The notes beneath the pieces are model-generated. The model was given only the letters and a program-made list of their open reading frames with translations. It had not been told where the DNA came from and did no database searches. A stretch of 33,309 nt of DNA from contig CAIPFZ010000006.1 of assembly GCA_903864515.1 (NCBI GenBank), positions 1 to 33,309 on the forward strand. The letters run 5' to 3'. This DNA is from an uncultured bacterium. GTDB taxonomy: Bacteria > Patescibacteriota > Minisyncoccia > Phycocordibacterales > CAIZLB01. Made by a program: the position numbers and the translations under genes. Positions 1-8,193 of this stretch are shown piece after piece (position 1 is the stretch's first letter; each line of letters opens with the position of its first letter).

Positions 1-97
1 GCTTTTGCATCTAAGGGTTCCGGAAGTTTAACGAGATTCTCGGGCACTCGGTTACGCACATAAAAAATCCAGTCATGTGTCAAAGCATGTCATCCCC
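1..97 (-). ncRNA. ssrA: tmRNA (5' part, truncated by the window edge)
   Basis: On the minus strand the sequence opens with GGGGATGACATGCTTTGACA, resembling the usual tmRNA 5' end (GGGG-N-TG then TTCGAC). A CACAT/ATGTG helix-2-like stem follows, then the CCGAG...CTCGTTAAAC segment typical of the first pseudoknot region, and near the edge GATGCAAAAGC, which fits the resume codon (GCA) and start of the tag reading frame. It lies about 40 bases downstream of smpB on the same strand, a common arrangement. tmRNA with SmpB rescues stalled ribosomes and tags the nascent protein. The rest of the tag and the tRNA-like 3' half lie outside the window, so pairing of the two ends cannot be checked. Confidence 0.78.
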
Positions 98-137
98 ATA
101 TTTATTGTTGTCAAAATTCTAAACGAAAGAGGGGAGA

Positions 138-593
138 CTATCTTCCACCCTTTAGAGCTCTGTTTATCTCCTTATCACTCTCTCTTTTTTTGATATTCTG
201 ACGCTTGTCAAATTTCTTCTTTCCCTTTGCAATACCAAGCTCTAGCTTGATCCTGCGACCGTTATTATACAATGCTATTGGTACAATAGTCAACCCTTTC
301 TCTTTCTCCTTTTCGGCAAGTAAGATAAGCTCTTTTTTGTTCAATAACAGTCTTCTATTCCTCTTTGAATCATATTCCGTGGGAGTGTTCTTCTGCTGAT
401 AGGGTGGAAGATCTAATCCTATCAAAAACGCCTCACCACCTCTTATGACGATGTATGACCCCTCCATATTACCAAGACCACTTTGAATTGCTTTTACCTC
501 ATACCCAAAAAGCTCAACACCGGCATTGTATTTGTCCGTTATTTCATAATTGAAGAAAACTTTTTGATTTTTTACGAGTGTCTTTGTGGCCAT
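138..593 (-). CDS. smpB: SsrA-binding protein SmpB
   Basis: This 151-residue protein has the normal length for SmpB, which binds the tRNA-like domain of tmRNA and carries it into stalled ribosomes (trans-translation, cytoplasm). Visible family features are the N-terminal NYEI segment, the GVELFGYEVKAIQSG block (about residues 25-39), the GSYIVI block and the LGIAKGKKKFDKR block near residue 120. The C-terminal tail is basic and rich in Lys/Arg, as expected for the part that enters the mRNA channel. The ATG at 593 has no Shine-Dalgarno sequence. The gene is followed on the same strand by the tmRNA start, which supports both calls. Confidence 0.95.
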   Translation of the reverse strand: MATKTLVKNQKVFFNYEITDKYNAGVELFGYEVKAIQSGLGNMEGSYIVIRGGEAFLIGLDLPPYQQKNTPTEYDSKRNRRLLLNKKELILLAEKEKEKGLTIVPIALYNNGRRIKLELGIAKGKKKFDKRQNIKKRESDKEINRALKGGR

Positions 594-737
594 TTTATTC
601 TTGTATTAGACCGGTAATGGTCCAAATTTATTTTTATAAGTATATATCTTTTTTGATAATAATGGAATTCTTGAGAAGAGAAGGGGAGACTGTGCTTGTG
701 CTATTTATAAGTGATCAGAAAAATGAGAAAAAAAACA

Positions 738-764
738 GGCCACCCGCGCATTTTGCGGGTGGCC
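738..764 (-). terminator. Rho-independent terminator, minus strand
   Basis: A perfect 10-bp GC-rich stem, GGCCACCCGC / GCGGGTGGCC, with a 7-base loop. Read on the minus strand it is followed by TG and then eight T (plus-strand A run at 728-735). It therefore ends a minus-strand transcript coming from 765-1165, before smpB. No coding gene occupies that stretch. Confidence 0.85.
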
Positions 765-1165
765 TAGAAGCGTGGTCTTCCGACCATTAATACAACGTTG
801 ATAGTGCAGGGCACAGAAACAAGCCATTATGCCTATCATACTTAATTGTTGTACAGTCCCCCCATTCCCTTTTATATACGACTTGTTAGCGTATACCGGC
901 GGACTTATGTGTTAGGCGTCTGATATATGGATCAGAATCACACATCACTCTTCTATTGTGATTTATCCAGGTGATCTCTTAGTCACCCCTATCTTGAGTT
1001 AACTTGTTGATGTTATCAAATTCAAGTGCGCGGCTGGGCGGCTCAATTATAGTTGGATAATCTATTTAGATCAGGAATGTTTTGGCGTATCCTCCTTGAC
1101 AATGCTGGCTACATTGCTCTAAATACCCACCTAAGGGAGTAATAGTTTCGCACGTTTTTTCTATT
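765..1165 (-). ncRNA. Putative structured noncoding RNA of unknown class
   Basis: No convincing protein is encoded in this roughly 400-base stretch, yet it is crowded with inverted repeats. On the minus strand one sees CAATG/CATTG, GGTGA/TCACC, ATCAC/GTGAT, TATACG/CGTATA (perfect, 9-base loop) enclosed by AGTCC/GGACT, and a nested set GTACAAC/GTTGTAT, GATAG/CTATC and GTGC/GCAC. It ends in the strong minus-strand terminator at 738-764. Together these suggest a transcribed, folded RNA of about 400 bases. I looked for the conserved cores of RNase P RNA and SRP RNA and did not find them; tmRNA is already accounted for elsewhere. The 5' end near 1165 is a guess, and no good promoter was found. Confidence 0.45.
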
Positions 1166-1282
1166 TCGTCAATGTTTTAAACATAAATCTAGTCTTTTTC
1201 AAAATATAGGGCTTTTATGTCTATAATGCATCTATATTTGAAGAAATGGCTATAAAAACTTTTATTTTACCCATTATTTGTG

Positions 1283-1288
1283 TATACT
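1283..1288 (+). promoter_or_regulatory. -10 element before ftsH
   Basis: TATACT lies 8 bases before the ATG at 1297, so transcription would start almost at the start codon. No clear -35 is visible. A second candidate, TATAAT, is near 1223-1228. The first arrangement favours the downstream ATG as the true ftsH start. Confidence 0.45.
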
Positions 1289-1296
1289 TTCCCCAC

Positions 1297-3423
1297 ATGA
1301 CAAAAGACAACAATATTTCAAATAATCATCAAAATGAGGCTGAAAAGGGGATAGAAAATAAGCCTGAAATTAACACAAAAGGGTCAAAGGATTTGAAGGG
1401 TTCAAAGATGCCAAAACCTCCAAAGAAACAACAGGGTGTTGGTGCTTTAATCTTGAATAACTTTTTTGCTACTTTCTTAATATTTGTAGCTATTATAAGT
1501 ATGTATGTTTTGTTCTATACAAGTCCCGAACAAATAAAGGAGATAAGTCTTTCTGAGCTAGCAACTGATATTAATGCTGGTAGGGTAGCAAAGGTTGAAG
1601 TTTCAGGAGATAAGGTTGATATAGAATATCTTGAATCAGCATTCGCATCTTCAACAAATGTTTTGAATGGAACATCTTCATCTTCAAATCTAAATCCAAT
1701 AACAGGAACTACCTCCTCTGAATTGTCTCCCAGTTCATCTTCTGCGTCATCTTCAACCACAACAGCTGGTGTTTTGAAAAAGACTACACAAAAAGAAGCA
1801 CAGAGCTCTCTTTCTGATTCATTAAAAAATCTTGGAGTTGATCCAGTAAAATTATCTCAAGTTAAAATTGAAAATAAGGATGATAGGGGTGCTTGGTTTT
1901 GGGTTAATAACATTCTTCCTTTTGCACTACCAATTCTATTTTTGATTTTTATAATTTGGTTTTTATCAAGACAAGCGAGAAGCGCAAATGTGCAAGCGAT
2001 GAGTTTTGGTCAAACTAGAGCTCGTATGATTTCTCCAGATGATACAAAGACAAAAGTTACATTTAAAGATGTTGCTGGAGCAAAAGAAGCAAAGCAAGAG
2101 CTCGCTGAGATTGTGGATTTCCTAAAAAATCCTGAGAAGTTTATAAATATCGGTGCAAGAATTCCAAAGGGAATATTGTTAACTGGTTCACCTGGAACTG
2201 GAAAAACTCTTTTGGCACGTGCTGTAGCAGGGGAGGCCGGTGTTGCGTTCTTCTCAGTATCTGGTGCTGAGTTTGTTGAAATGTTTGTTGGTGTTGGGGC
2301 ATCTCGTGTTAGAGACCTATTTAAGCTGGCAAAGGCATCTGCGCCCGCAATTATTTTTATCGATGAAATTGACGCCGTTGGACGCGTTAGAGGAACTGGT
2401 TTTGGTGGAGGAAATGATGAGCGTGAACAAACATTGAATCAAATCCTTGTTGAGATGGACGGATTTGAGCCAAATGAAAAAGTTATCATGATGGCTGCAA
2501 CAAACAGACCGGATGTGTTAGACCCCGCACTTCTTCGTCCTGGAAGATTTGATAGAAGAGTTGTAATTGATCTACCTGATAGAAAGGATAGGTTTGCAAT
2601 TCTTGAGGTGCATACAAAAAACAAGCCACTAGCAGAGGATGTTAATTTGGATGTAATTGCATCTCGTACTCCAGGGCTATCTGGTGCTGATCTTCATTCA
2701 TTGGTTAATGAAGCTGCTATTCTTGCAGCAAGAGAAGATAGAAAGAAGGTTGCTCAATATGATTTGATTAGATCAATTGAGAAAGTATTGTTGGGCCCTG
2801 AGAGAAAGAGTCACTTGCTTGGAAAGAAAGAAAAGGAATTAACTGCATATCACGAAGCGGGGCACGCTTTACTTGCATCTGTTCTTCCTCATGCTGATCC
2901 AGTTCACAAGGTTTCAATTATTTCTCGTGGGCGTGCAGCGGGTTACACCATGAAGCTTCCAATTGAAGACAAGAAGTTGCAATCCAAAAAGGAATTCTTA
3001 GATGACATTGTTGTGTCTCTTGGTGGTTATGTAGTTGAGAAACATATCTTTGATGAATTAACTACTGGATCATCAAATGATTTGCAAGTTGCTTCAGCTT
3101 TAGCTCGCGACATGGTTACTAAATATGGTATGTCAGATAAGATTGGTCCTATTGCACTTGAAGGAAATGGACGCGCAATGTCAGGGAGAGGTGTGGGGGA
3201 ACAAGAGTATTCTGCTTCAACTGGCGCCGTGATTGATCAAGAGATTTCAAAAATAATGAACGATTCATACAAGATTGCACTTGATGTTATTACAGAAAAG
3301 CGCAAAGTCTTGGATGCAATTTCAATTGCCTTGATTGATAAAGAAACATTGGAGCAAGCAGAGTTTGACGCAATATTGGTTGCTAACGGGATTGTGCCAA
3401 AGAAGAAGTCGGAGGTTATCTAA
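1297..3423 (+). CDS. ftsH: ATP-dependent zinc metalloprotease FtsH
   Basis: FtsH is a membrane-anchored hexameric AAA+ protease that degrades misfolded membrane proteins and selected cytosolic proteins. Counting from the ATG at 1297 (708 residues): transmembrane helix 1 at about 51-73, an extracytoplasmic segment, helix 2 at about 204-224, AAA module with Walker A GSPGTGKT at 297-304, Walker B IIFIDEIDAVGR, the arginine-bearing DPALLRPGRFDRR segment, and the zinc site HEAGH at 519-523. The frame extends upstream to an ATG at 1246, but a -10-like TATACT sits inside that extension, so I prefer 1297. Oddity: the extracytoplasmic segment carries a Ser/Thr-rich insertion at about 115-155. The gene appears to be monocistronic. 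Confidence 0.96.
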   Translation: MTKDNNISNNHQNEAEKGIENKPEINTKGSKDLKGSKMPKPPKKQQGVGALILNNFFATFLIFVAIISMYVLFYTSPEQIKEISLSELATDINAGRVAKVEVSGDKVDIEYLESAFASSTNVLNGTSSSSNLNPITGTTSSELSPSSSSASSSTTTAGVLKKTTQKEAQSSLSDSLKNLGVDPVKLSQVKIENKDDRGAWFWVNNILPFALPILFLIFIIWFLSRQARSANVQAMSFGQTRARMISPDDTKTKVTFKDVAGAKEAKQELAEIVDFLKNPEKFINIGARIPKGILLTGSPGTGKTLLARAVAGEAGVAFFSVSGAEFVEMFVGVGASRVRDLFKLAKASAPAIIFIDEIDAVGRVRGTGFGGGNDEREQTLNQILVEMDGFEPNEKVIMMAATNRPDVLDPALLRPGRFDRRVVIDLPDRKDRFAILEVHTKNKPLAEDVNLDVIASRTPGLSGADLHSLVNEAAILAAREDRKKVAQYDLIRSIEKVLLGPERKSHLLGKKEKELTAYHEAGHALLASVLPHADPVHKVSIISRGRAAGYTMKLPIEDKKLQSKKEFLDDIVVSLGGYVVEKHIFDELTTGSSNDLQVASALARDMVTKYGMSDKIGPIALEGNGRAMSGRGVGEQEYSASTGAVIDQEISKIMNDSYKIALDVITEKRKVLDAISIALIDKETLEQAEFDAILVANGIVPKKKSEVI

Positions 3424-3498
3424 GGTTAATATTGTAAATTATTTGTTCCATATTAGACCCTTTTCTAAAAAACAAAACTGGTGTAATATGGGACACAT

Positions 3499-3571
3499 GC
3501 GAGCATAGCTCAGTTGGTAGAGCAGTCGTCTTATACACGACCGGTCCTAGGTTCGAATCCTAGTGCTCGCA
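3499..3571 (+). tRNA. tRNA-Ile (anticodon UAU)
   Basis: A complete cloverleaf: acceptor GCGAGCA/TGCTCGC, D arm GCTC...GAGC, anticodon stem GTCGT/ACGAC with loop CTTATAC (anticodon TAT at 3532-3534, U33 and A37 present), T arm CTAGG-TTCGAAT-CCTAG, and discriminator A. CCA is not encoded. Anticodon UAU reads AUA (isoleucine). Most bacteria read AUA with a CAU tRNA carrying lysidine, so UAU is the less common solution. Confidence 0.92.
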
Positions 3572-3616
3572 CAGATAGAATCTTTTTGAGTGGGAGGTAC
3601 AACTATAGTTAGGTTC

Positions 3617-3644
3617 AACGCAAGACATTTCACTGTCTTGCGTT
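3617..3644 (+). terminator. Terminator-like hairpin after tRNA-Ile
   Basis: A perfect 11-bp stem AACGCAAGACA / TGTCTTGCGTT with a 6-base loop, followed by a short T-rich stretch (TTTTG). It probably ends the tRNA transcript; the T run is short. Confidence 0.65.
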
Positions 3645-3735
3645 TTGTGATAAAGTGTTTTATAGTATTGATGGAGCAAAATTCAGTGGTGTTCACTAAT
3701 TTTGTATGTTCTAAACTTCAACCCTATAAAATTCC

Positions 3736-4149
3736 ATGAATCCATGTTGTTTATCTGGCAAACTCTTTGGACATAATGAAATCGTACGTCATTTTGTTCG
3801 AAGCGATGAAGGGGAAATCTTCCCTGTACATCACGATACATATGCAGTACTTCAAGACTCCTCAATGAGGTTAGCTCTTGATGACGAGGATGCTGTCGTT
3901 ATTGTTTCCAGTGCTTCTACTGATGTAATTGACATGATTGTAAGTGCAAGATTCATTAGGCAGCGATGGTCTAAGTCAGTTGAGCTGATGAATCGCCTTC
4001 AATCCTGTCGTGCTGCGACTGCAGAATTACAAAATCAATTGGAAAGTAAGATGCGCTTAGAAGCCCTGCGCGAGGCTATGGAAAGAGCTAGGCGGCACAC
4101 CGATAAGCCACGAGTAGAAGATTATTGGGTGCACATAAATGATGATTAG
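3736..4149 (+). CDS. Hypothetical protein, orphan
   Basis: I do not recognise this 137-residue protein. The N-terminal half looks globular, with alternating hydrophobic segments (for example DAVVIVSSASTDVIDMIV around residues 52-69). The C-terminal third is highly charged and probably helical or coiled coil (residues about 80-125, rich in Glu, Arg, Leu and Gln). It has no signal peptide or membrane segment. A TATAAA at 3725-3730 sits 5 bases before the ATG, suggesting a leaderless transcript. Base use (more GC and CG-containing codons than the flanking ftsH and recG) and its isolation between hairpins suggest acquisition from elsewhere, but this is an impression, not a calculation. Confidence 0.6.
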   Translation: MNPCCLSGKLFGHNEIVRHFVRSDEGEIFPVHHDTYAVLQDSSMRLALDDEDAVVIVSSASTDVIDMIVSARFIRQRWSKSVELMNRLQSCRAATAELQNQLESKMRLEALREAMERARRHTDKPRVEDYWVHINDD

Positions 4150-4160
4150 TCACCCCCCCC

Positions 4161-4210
4161 GACACATATCATGTGTGTCACGTCCGCCGGTTCCCGAAAG
4201 GGGCCGGCGG
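4161..4210 (+). terminator. Two hairpins after the orphan gene
   Basis: GACACA/TGTGTC at 4161-4179 and a strong GC hairpin CCGCCGG...CCGGCGG at 4184-4210 with an inner CCC-GAAA-GGG. They lie between the convergent orphan gene and recG. Only three T follow directly, so intrinsic termination is plausible but not certain. Confidence 0.5.
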
Positions 4211-4253
4211 TTTGAACGTCTGTAAAATTGTTTTTATGCACCCAAGAAAAAAT

Positions 4254-6473
4254 TTATTCAAAATGTATCTCTCTCTTTGTATCCATCATCTCTTTCAAAA
4301 TAGGGAAGGAGCTTAGGGTTTGATCTTCTTTGACCAATATCTGTGCTTCATTTCTTGCGGCCTCCACCATTTTTATATTTTTAATTGCTTCCATGCCAAT
4401 GTCAGTAATACCCCATTGCTTGCCACCGTACAGTTCTCCTGCACCCCTCAGTTTCAAATCCATTTCAGATAATTCAAAACCGTTCTTTGCGGTATTCAAT
4501 GCCTTAAGTCTCTCCACCGTCTTGCTACTTTTGCTATCGCTAAGGACATAACAATATGCTTGATGATTACCTCTAATAACACGTCCGCGTAATTGATGAA
4601 GTTGCGATAGTCCAAATCGCTCAGCTCCTTCAATTAAAATTATTGTTGCATTTGGAACATTCACTCCAACCTCAACAACACTTGTTGCAACAAGAATATC
4701 GATTTCTTTCTTTTCAAATTGCATCATAATCTCATCCTTCTCCTTTGGTTTCATTTTGCTATGTAATATATCAATATTCCAATCTTGAAAAACACTTTCT
4801 TTTAATCTTTTTGCTTCCTCTACAACTGACTTGACGTTGAGTGCTTGTTCCTTGTCAGGATCCGCTTCTTCAATTCTTGGACATATTACATAAACCTGTC
4901 TGCCGTCTTTTAATTCCTTTCTAATTTTCTCATATACAGCTTCTCTTTTTGGCTCCGTAATAATTTCTGTGATGATAGGTTTTCTTCCTGTTGGCATCTG
5001 ATCAATTAGTGATAGATCTAAGTCACCATATAGAGTGAGCGCCAAGGTTCTTGGAATTGGTGTTGCAGTCATGGATAGGAGATGGGGGACAATGTCATGT
5101 TTGCGCGCGAGTTTTTGTCTTTGTGCTGTACCAAAACGGTGTTGCTCGTCAATGATGACATACGCTAGGTCTTTGAATTTTACGGATTTTTGAATCAGGG
5201 CGTGTGTTCCAATTAAGATTGCAATCTCACCACTTTCTACCCATTTTAATAATTGTGATCTGGAAATATCGGTCCAACCACTATTACCATCCACTCCGCG
5301 ATTCTGTACCTTTGATGGAAACTTTCTGCACCCCGTTCCGCTTATAAAGCCAATAGAAATTGGCATGTGTTTGAAATATTGAATAAATGATTCAAAGTGT
5401 TGCTTTGCAAGAATTTCAGTTGGTGCCATATATGCGACTTGCAAATTGCCATAGTCTTGTACCTTTGAATTTTTGTTCTTTGGTCTTGTTGTTACAACGC
5501 CATATGCAGTTGTTGCAGCAACTGCAGTTTTTCCCGATCCTACATCTCCTTCAAGAAGGCGAGACATTGGTGTACCTTTCTTGAAATCATTCAAAATGTC
5601 TTCAGTTGATTTTTGTTGCGACGAAGTCATTGAAAAAGGGAATCTATCTGTAAATTCTTTTAAAGTCTTTGACGATGGTTCAATTACATACGCCTTCTCC
5701 TTTTGCGCAGAAGCTCTTACTTGTTGATTTTTAATTTGAATATAAAACACTTCTTCAAATGAAAACCTTTTTCTTGCTACTTGCGCATCGGTTTCCTTTT
5801 GTGGAGTATGAATCCAAATTAATGCACTCTTAAGAGATGGTAGATTATATTTCTTTAAGATATCTACTGGAATTGGATCTTCAATTGTTTCAAATAGAGG
5901 ATTCTTAAAGATTCTTTGAAGTGTGTGATAAATCCATTTTGAAGTTACTCCCTTTGTCTCAGGATAGACAGGCGAGAAATGCTCAATTGGTGCTTCTGTT
6001 CCCGCAAAAAGATTATTGCCAATTTGATTTGGTAAAACTCCAACGGATTCAATTTCTGGATTGAGCATTCCAAGATAGTCCCCACGCTTGGTTACTTTAC
6101 CTGTCGCCTTTACCAGACTGCCTTCTTGAATTAATTTTGCGATATACGGTTGATGAAGCCAAACGACTTTTAGATTTCCTGTATCGTCCGTTATAACTCC
6201 CTCAGCCATAGCGGTTTTGCTTTTGAAACTTTTTCCTGTTTTTAATTTTCCGATTCTTCCATAGACTGTAGCATTTTGTCCTACTGTTAATTGATTGATA
6301 TATTGAGCTTCCGATCCACCCCCATATCTTATGGGGTAGTGTCTTAATATGTCCCCAATTGTGAAGAGATTTAATTTTTTGAGATGCGAAACCTGATCAG
6401 GATGAATTCTAATCACCGATGAAAGGGGGTGTTCTGTAAATTTAAGATTGTTTGAATTTGGTTTTTCAGGCAT
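4254..6473 (-). CDS. recG: ATP-dependent DNA helicase RecG
   Basis: RecG remodels stalled replication forks and branch-migrates Holliday junctions. This 739-residue protein has an N-terminal wedge/OB-fold region (about residues 60-170, including the VYGRIGKLKTGKSFKSKT stretch), then a superfamily 2 helicase core with Walker A GDVGSGKTA, DEQH-type motif II in VIIDEQHRFG, SMTATPIPRT (motif III) and the C-terminal helicase motifs ATSVVEVGVNVPNAT and QLRGRVIRG. Length is close to that of most RecG proteins. A TATAGT about 10 bases upstream of the ATG may be its -10. It stands alone, convergent with the orphan gene to its left. Confidence 0.96.
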   Translation of the reverse strand: MPEKPNSNNLKFTEHPLSSVIRIHPDQVSHLKKLNLFTIGDILRHYPIRYGGGSEAQYINQLTVGQNATVYGRIGKLKTGKSFKSKTAMAEGVITDDTGNLKVVWLHQPYIAKLIQEGSLVKATGKVTKRGDYLGMLNPEIESVGVLPNQIGNNLFAGTEAPIEHFSPVYPETKGVTSKWIYHTLQRIFKNPLFETIEDPIPVDILKKYNLPSLKSALIWIHTPQKETDAQVARKRFSFEEVFYIQIKNQQVRASAQKEKAYVIEPSSKTLKEFTDRFPFSMTSSQQKSTEDILNDFKKGTPMSRLLEGDVGSGKTAVAATTAYGVVTTRPKNKNSKVQDYGNLQVAYMAPTEILAKQHFESFIQYFKHMPISIGFISGTGCRKFPSKVQNRGVDGNSGWTDISRSQLLKWVESGEIAILIGTHALIQKSVKFKDLAYVIIDEQHRFGTAQRQKLARKHDIVPHLLSMTATPIPRTLALTLYGDLDLSLIDQMPTGRKPIITEIITEPKREAVYEKIRKELKDGRQVYVICPRIEEADPDKEQALNVKSVVEEAKRLKESVFQDWNIDILHSKMKPKEKDEIMMQFEKKEIDILVATSVVEVGVNVPNATIILIEGAERFGLSQLHQLRGRVIRGNHQAYCYVLSDSKSSKTVERLKALNTAKNGFELSEMDLKLRGAGELYGGKQWGITDIGMEAIKNIKMVEAARNEAQILVKEDQTLSSFPILKEMMDTKREIHFE

Positions 6474-6609
6474 ATGCTTTGATACTATAAGTTTAGCATA
6501 TCAAAGGGGAGTGTGGTTTTATGAAGAAAAAGTGAAGAGAATAAGGAAAATATATGGAGTATGTTAAAAGATTCTTCTTAAGGAAGGTCGAATACCTGTA
6601 GGGTGGGTG

Positions 6610-7125
6610 TTAAAACTTCCTACTATCATATGCCCAGTGAAGCACAGCTTGTCTTTGTCTGGTGTGACAACTAAAGTCACCTGCACGGCAATTGTTTTGA
6701 ATTTGGGAGATATGGCGTCTCATTGCAATCCATCGCTTAATTTGTCTTCTGTCTTCATCAGGAATTCTTCGCCCCATGTAATACCTGCAGTACCATTGAA
6801 ACCAACCTCTTGGGTCTTCTTTATAAATCCATCCATTTTTTCTCCAGACAGAAAGTGGTTGACTGGCATTAACTTTATAATAATTAATTTTTGCATCTCG
6901 CTTGGTGGGGGAAAGCTTTGCATTTTTATACCAATCTTTTGGAAACTCGTCCTGACAATCGGTCATATATTTTCCGCCAAAGACTCCCATCTCAAGCATT
7001 TCCTTTGGAGTTAGCTGTGGTCTAAAATCTTGGTCAAAGTTTTTTCCAGCAGATTCCGTTAGAGTGTATTGATAATGCTTTTGCATACTATCATTTACGG
7101 TGACTGTAAGTTGGTTTTTTCTCAT
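6610..7125 (-). CDS. Conserved protein of unknown function (RGWFQWYCRYYMGRR motif)
   Basis: A soluble protein of 171 residues from the ATG at 7125; a GTG at 7149 would add eight residues. Its signature is unusually rich in aromatic and basic residues: TPKEMLEMGVFGGKYMTDC, then NASQPLSVWRKNGW, DPRGWFQWYCRYYMGRR and DRRQIKRW, ending in RQRQAVLHWAYD. From memory, near-identical motifs occur in uncharacterised proteins of diverse bacteria and some eukaryotes, but I cannot name a biochemical role. The density of Trp, Tyr and Arg suggests nucleic-acid or nucleotide binding; that is speculation. It is divergent from the glycosylase-like gene and shows no operon partner. Confidence 0.8.
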   Translation of the reverse strand: MRKNQLTVTVNDSMQKHYQYTLTESAGKNFDQDFRPQLTPKEMLEMGVFGGKYMTDCQDEFPKDWYKNAKLSPTKRDAKINYYKVNASQPLSVWRKNGWIYKEDPRGWFQWYCRYYMGRRIPDEDRRQIKRWIAMRRHISQIQNNCRAGDFSCHTRQRQAVLHWAYDSRKF

Positions 7126-7279
7126 GGTTGGTTTATTTAAGTTTAGCACATCACTGTATTCTAGTATAAGTTAGGCTCTTGAGACTATATTGATCCATCT
7201 TTACATTTTAAGGCTTTATAGTAGAGTCTCAGTAGACATGTACGTGTCAAAACTTTGATTTTAAACCATAACCACCAAG

Positions 7280-7287
7280 GAGGTGAA
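7280..7287 (+). promoter_or_regulatory. Strong Shine-Dalgarno sequence
   Basis: AAGGAGGTGAATC precedes the ATG at 7290. This near-perfect ribosome binding site stands out because nearly every other gene in the window has none, and it fixes the start of the following gene. Confidence 0.85.
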
Positions 7288-7289
7288 TC

Positions 7290-8192
7290 ATGATTACAAT
7301 TGATGAAGAACGTTTCAAGGAGGTCTTTGGACAAATTTTTTCTGCGTATAAAGCTAGGTCACATGGCTTCGCTGATACTCACGCTGATAATCTTGGCCCC
7401 CAAAGAATCTACTACCCAAAGTGTGTCAAAGTCGGTAACAGGGACCATTTGTACTGGCTTACGCTGGTAGCTCTCTCTGATAGGAGGACTAACAGCACAA
7501 TGTTATACAGGAATTTTGCAAGAATGTTTAATCGAAATAAGAAGCTTTTTATTCAAGGCTACTACCCATCTCATCGTAAGATGGAAAGACTTTTCCGAAC
7601 TTACAAGATTGCTGTACCTGTTGGAGATATCGCTCTATTTCTGGAGAAGAAGAGGCATCTTGACGAACTGTTTAATGGCGATCCATTCGCTATTTATAAT
7701 GGTGTCGGTAATATTGATGATCTTTTGATTAAGGCGAGAAGGATTGCTAAGTTGCGGGGAATTGACCTTCCGTTTCCAGGCGCGAAGGAAAAGATTTTCA
7801 CGCTACTTGCAATGTTTCTCTCTGAACTCACAGACCTTCAGTTTGATGACCTGATTCCAATTGATGTATGGGTCCAGTCTATCGCAACTTCTACTGGAGT
7901 ATTAAAGGGTGAGGGGATAATAAAGTTTAGAGTCCTTGAACGATTACTCCGTCCAAATATGAGGAAGCTTTTTTCTGGGTTCAAAGACGTCCCTGGTGCA
8001 GCGAACGCCACTTGGATTTTAGGTAAATCCATGTGTACACACTGTGCCGGGAGAGATATGAAAGATATTTGTCCAATTTATGACATGTGTAAAGGTCCAT
8101 TTCGGAGGCATCGCACTCCGGAGTCGGACAAACATTCTGGCTACATTGAGGTTCCATCTGACTTCATTCCAAAAGGTTCCAATCCTTACTAG
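7290..8192 (+). CDS. Putative Fe-S cluster HhH-GPD DNA glycosylase-like protein
   Basis: This 300-residue protein has a C-terminal four-cysteine cluster, C249-x2-C252-x8-C261-x5-C267, and before it PFPGAKEKIFTLLAMFLSE (about 161-179) and IPIDVWVQSIA (189-199). That order resembles a helix-hairpin-helix, the catalytic Asp segment (here D192) and the 4Fe-4S loop of endonuclease III/MutY-like base-excision glycosylases. The Cys spacing differs from the classic C-x6-C-x2-C-x5-C and the N-terminal half is unfamiliar, so exact substrate and activity are unknown. It has a strong Shine-Dalgarno sequence and its own terminator, both unlike the neighbours, suggesting horizontal acquisition. An alternative is a non-enzymatic DNA-binding relative. 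Confidence 0.55.
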   Translation: MITIDEERFKEVFGQIFSAYKARSHGFADTHADNLGPQRIYYPKCVKVGNRDHLYWLTLVALSDRRTNSTMLYRNFARMFNRNKKLFIQGYYPSHRKMERLFRTYKIAVPVGDIALFLEKKRHLDELFNGDPFAIYNGVGNIDDLLIKARRIAKLRGIDLPFPGAKEKIFTLLAMFLSELTDLQFDDLIPIDVWVQSIATSTGVLKGEGIIKFRVLERLLRPNMRKLFSGFKDVPGAANATWILGKSMCTHCAGRDMKDICPIYDMCKGPFRRHRTPESDKHSGYIEVPSDFIPKGSNPY

Positions 8193-8193
8193 G

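Noticed and set aside
765..1165. RNase P RNA or SRP RNA in the smpB-ftsH gap
   Set aside because: AAGTCCGCC and GGTCGGAAGACC on the minus strand faintly recall parts of these RNAs, but the other conserved cores are missing on both strands.
1246..1296. Longer FtsH N-terminus from ATG 1246
   Set aside because: The extra 17 residues are not FtsH-like and contain a -10-like TATACT; kept only as an alternative.
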